Shown here one piece after another: positions 5,054-5,556 of a stretch of 5,556 bases of DNA. Under the pieces are notes generated by a model. That model made no database searches. It had not been told where the DNA came from and worked only from the letters and a program-made list of their open reading frames with translations. The stretch is taken from positions 1 to 5,556 of the forward strand of contig DUOR01000176.1 in NCBI GenBank assembly GCA_012838715.1. Direction: 5' to 3'. The position numbers and the translations under genes were made by a program. This DNA comes from Actinomycetales bacterium (GTDB taxonomy: Bacteria > Actinomycetota > Actinomycetes > Mycobacteriales > Mycobacteriaceae). Numbering within the stretch: position 1 is the stretch's first letter; each line of letters starts with the position of its first letter.

Positions 5054-5092
5054 CCGTTTGCCGGGTTCTTCGTTTTCCGGGTTCTTAGTGCC
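5045..5092 (+). repeat. 16-nt imperfect tandem repeat, three copies
   Basis: CCGGGTTTTCCGTTTG (5045-5060), CCGGGTTCTTCGTTTT (5061-5076) and CCGGGTTCTTAGTGCC (5077-5092) follow each other without gaps. The first copy contains the 3' arm and T run of the terminator, so the repeat looks like a duplicated terminator tail. Each CCGGG could pair with CCCGG at 5021-5025, giving alternative stems that each end in a T-rich stretch. Confidence 0.7.
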
Positions 5093-5107
5093 CGGCGTTT
5101 CGGGCCC

Positions 5108-5556
5108 CTAGATCCAGCCTTCTTCCCACGCGACGTCGGAGGCTTCGCGGCGGGTGGCCACGCCGAGTTTGCGCATGGCCTGCGAGAGGTAGTTGCGCAC
5201 GGTGCCGGGCGCGAGGTGCAGCTCGTCGGCGATACCCTGCACGGTCGGGGCGGTGCGCCCGACGCGCAGGACGTCGAGTTCGCGTTCGGTGAGGGGCGTG
5301 CGTTCGGCGGTCAGGGCCGACGCCGCGATGTCGGGGTCGACGTGCCGGCGGCCGGCGGCGACGGCGCGGATGACCTCGGCGAGTTCGGAGGCGGGGGAGG
5401 ACTTCGTCACGAAGCCGGCCACCCCGGCGTCCATCGCGCGGCGCAGCACGCCGGGCCGGGCGTGCCGGGTGACGATGATCGACTTCGTCGCCACCTTCCG
5501 CGCAATCCGCTCCGCCGCCTCGACGCCGTCGTGGCCGGGCATCTCCAGGTCGAGCA
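5108..5556 (-). CDS. NarL/FixJ-family (DesR-like) response regulator, N-terminus beyond window
   Basis: About 148 residues are visible up to TAG at 5110-5108; roughly 50 N-terminal residues should lie past the edge. Translation at the edge reads LDLEMPGHDG, where the Asp codon at 5551-5549 is the expected phosphoacceptor. The ATG at 5542 is therefore an internal methionine, not the start. The receiver domain continues with SIIVTR (conserved Thr at 5470-5468) and GFVTKSSPASEL (conserved Lys at 5404-5402). A LuxR-type DNA-binding domain spans about 5111-5296: TPLTERELDVLR, then a helix-turn-helix around GIADELHLAPGTVRNYLSQA, ending DVAWEEGWI. The GTVRNYLS and terminal GW-plus-hydrophobic features resemble DesR-type regulators, which are usually paired with a sensor kinase encoded just upstream, here outside the window. 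Targets cannot be read from the sequence. No T-tailed hairpin follows its stop on the minus strand. Confidence 0.92.
   Translation of the reverse strand, partial: LDLEMPGHDGVEAAERIARKVATKSIIVTRHARPGVLRRAMDAGVAGFVTKSSPASELAEVIRAVAAGRRHVDPDIAASALTAERTPLTERELDVLRVGRTAPTVQGIADELHLAPGTVRNYLSQAMRKLGVATRREASDVAWEEGWI

Noticed and set aside
5090..5105. GCCCG/CGGGC hairpin just after the regulator stop as a minus-strand terminator
   Set aside because: The stem is only 5 bp and no T run follows on the minus strand.
5540..5542. ATG as the start of the response regulator
   Set aside because: Upstream codons LDLE continue the receiver motif with the phosphoacceptor Asp, so this Met is internal and the gene extends beyond the window.

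Overview
The window is very GC-rich and reads as chromosomal DNA of an actinobacterium, most likely a high-GC Corynebacterium or close relative. The main support is an intact aromatic/phenylalanine aminotransferase (Pat) that opens with MIRDDLSLIPSYVPG, as in corynebacterial Pat. A Gly/Tyr-rich single-pass membrane protein with an actinobacterial four-cysteine outer domain, mycobacterial-style lipoproteins, a DesR-like response regulator and two tRNAs with encoded CCA ends fit this. No transposase, integrase, CRISPR array or phage gene is visible.

Bases 1-602 hold the 3' part of a gene of unrecognised family, made of two related segments. The first (1-255) is open and ends at TGA. The second (256-602) has no convincing start and is broken by a one-base frameshift in a C run near 455-457. 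A proline/threonine-rich linker stays in frame across the TGA, so this may be one decayed two-repeat gene. A GC-rich hairpin (620-656) follows.

Bases 739-3529 carry three same-strand envelope genes: a membrane-anchored four-cysteine protein (739-1581), a lipoprotein starting at a TTG inside the previous gene's last codons (1574-2467), and a paralogous lipoprotein with its own strong ribosome binding site (2585-3529). Both lipoproteins have the serine active-site signature of the class A beta-lactamase/penicillin-binding fold (STSK, SDN, KGG), but no obvious Glu166 counterpart. This cassette is the best candidate for a poorly described system, possibly in cell-wall binding, sensing or modification. 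That function is inferred only from fold and location.

Pat lies on the minus strand (3533-4633), convergent with the second lipoprotein and only 3 bp from it. Its start codon sits 7 nt after a TAAGGT -10 box, so it may be leaderless. The 212-bp gap before the tRNAs holds a four-copy 11-bp tandem repeat that folds into a hairpin, then a promoter. That promoter probably drives tRNA-Ser(GCU) and tRNA-Arg(ACG), which are one base apart and end at a strong terminator (5020-5053). The terminator runs into a 16-nt imperfect triple repeat. The window ends inside a minus-strand NarL/DesR-type response regulator (5108-5556) whose N-terminus lies outside.
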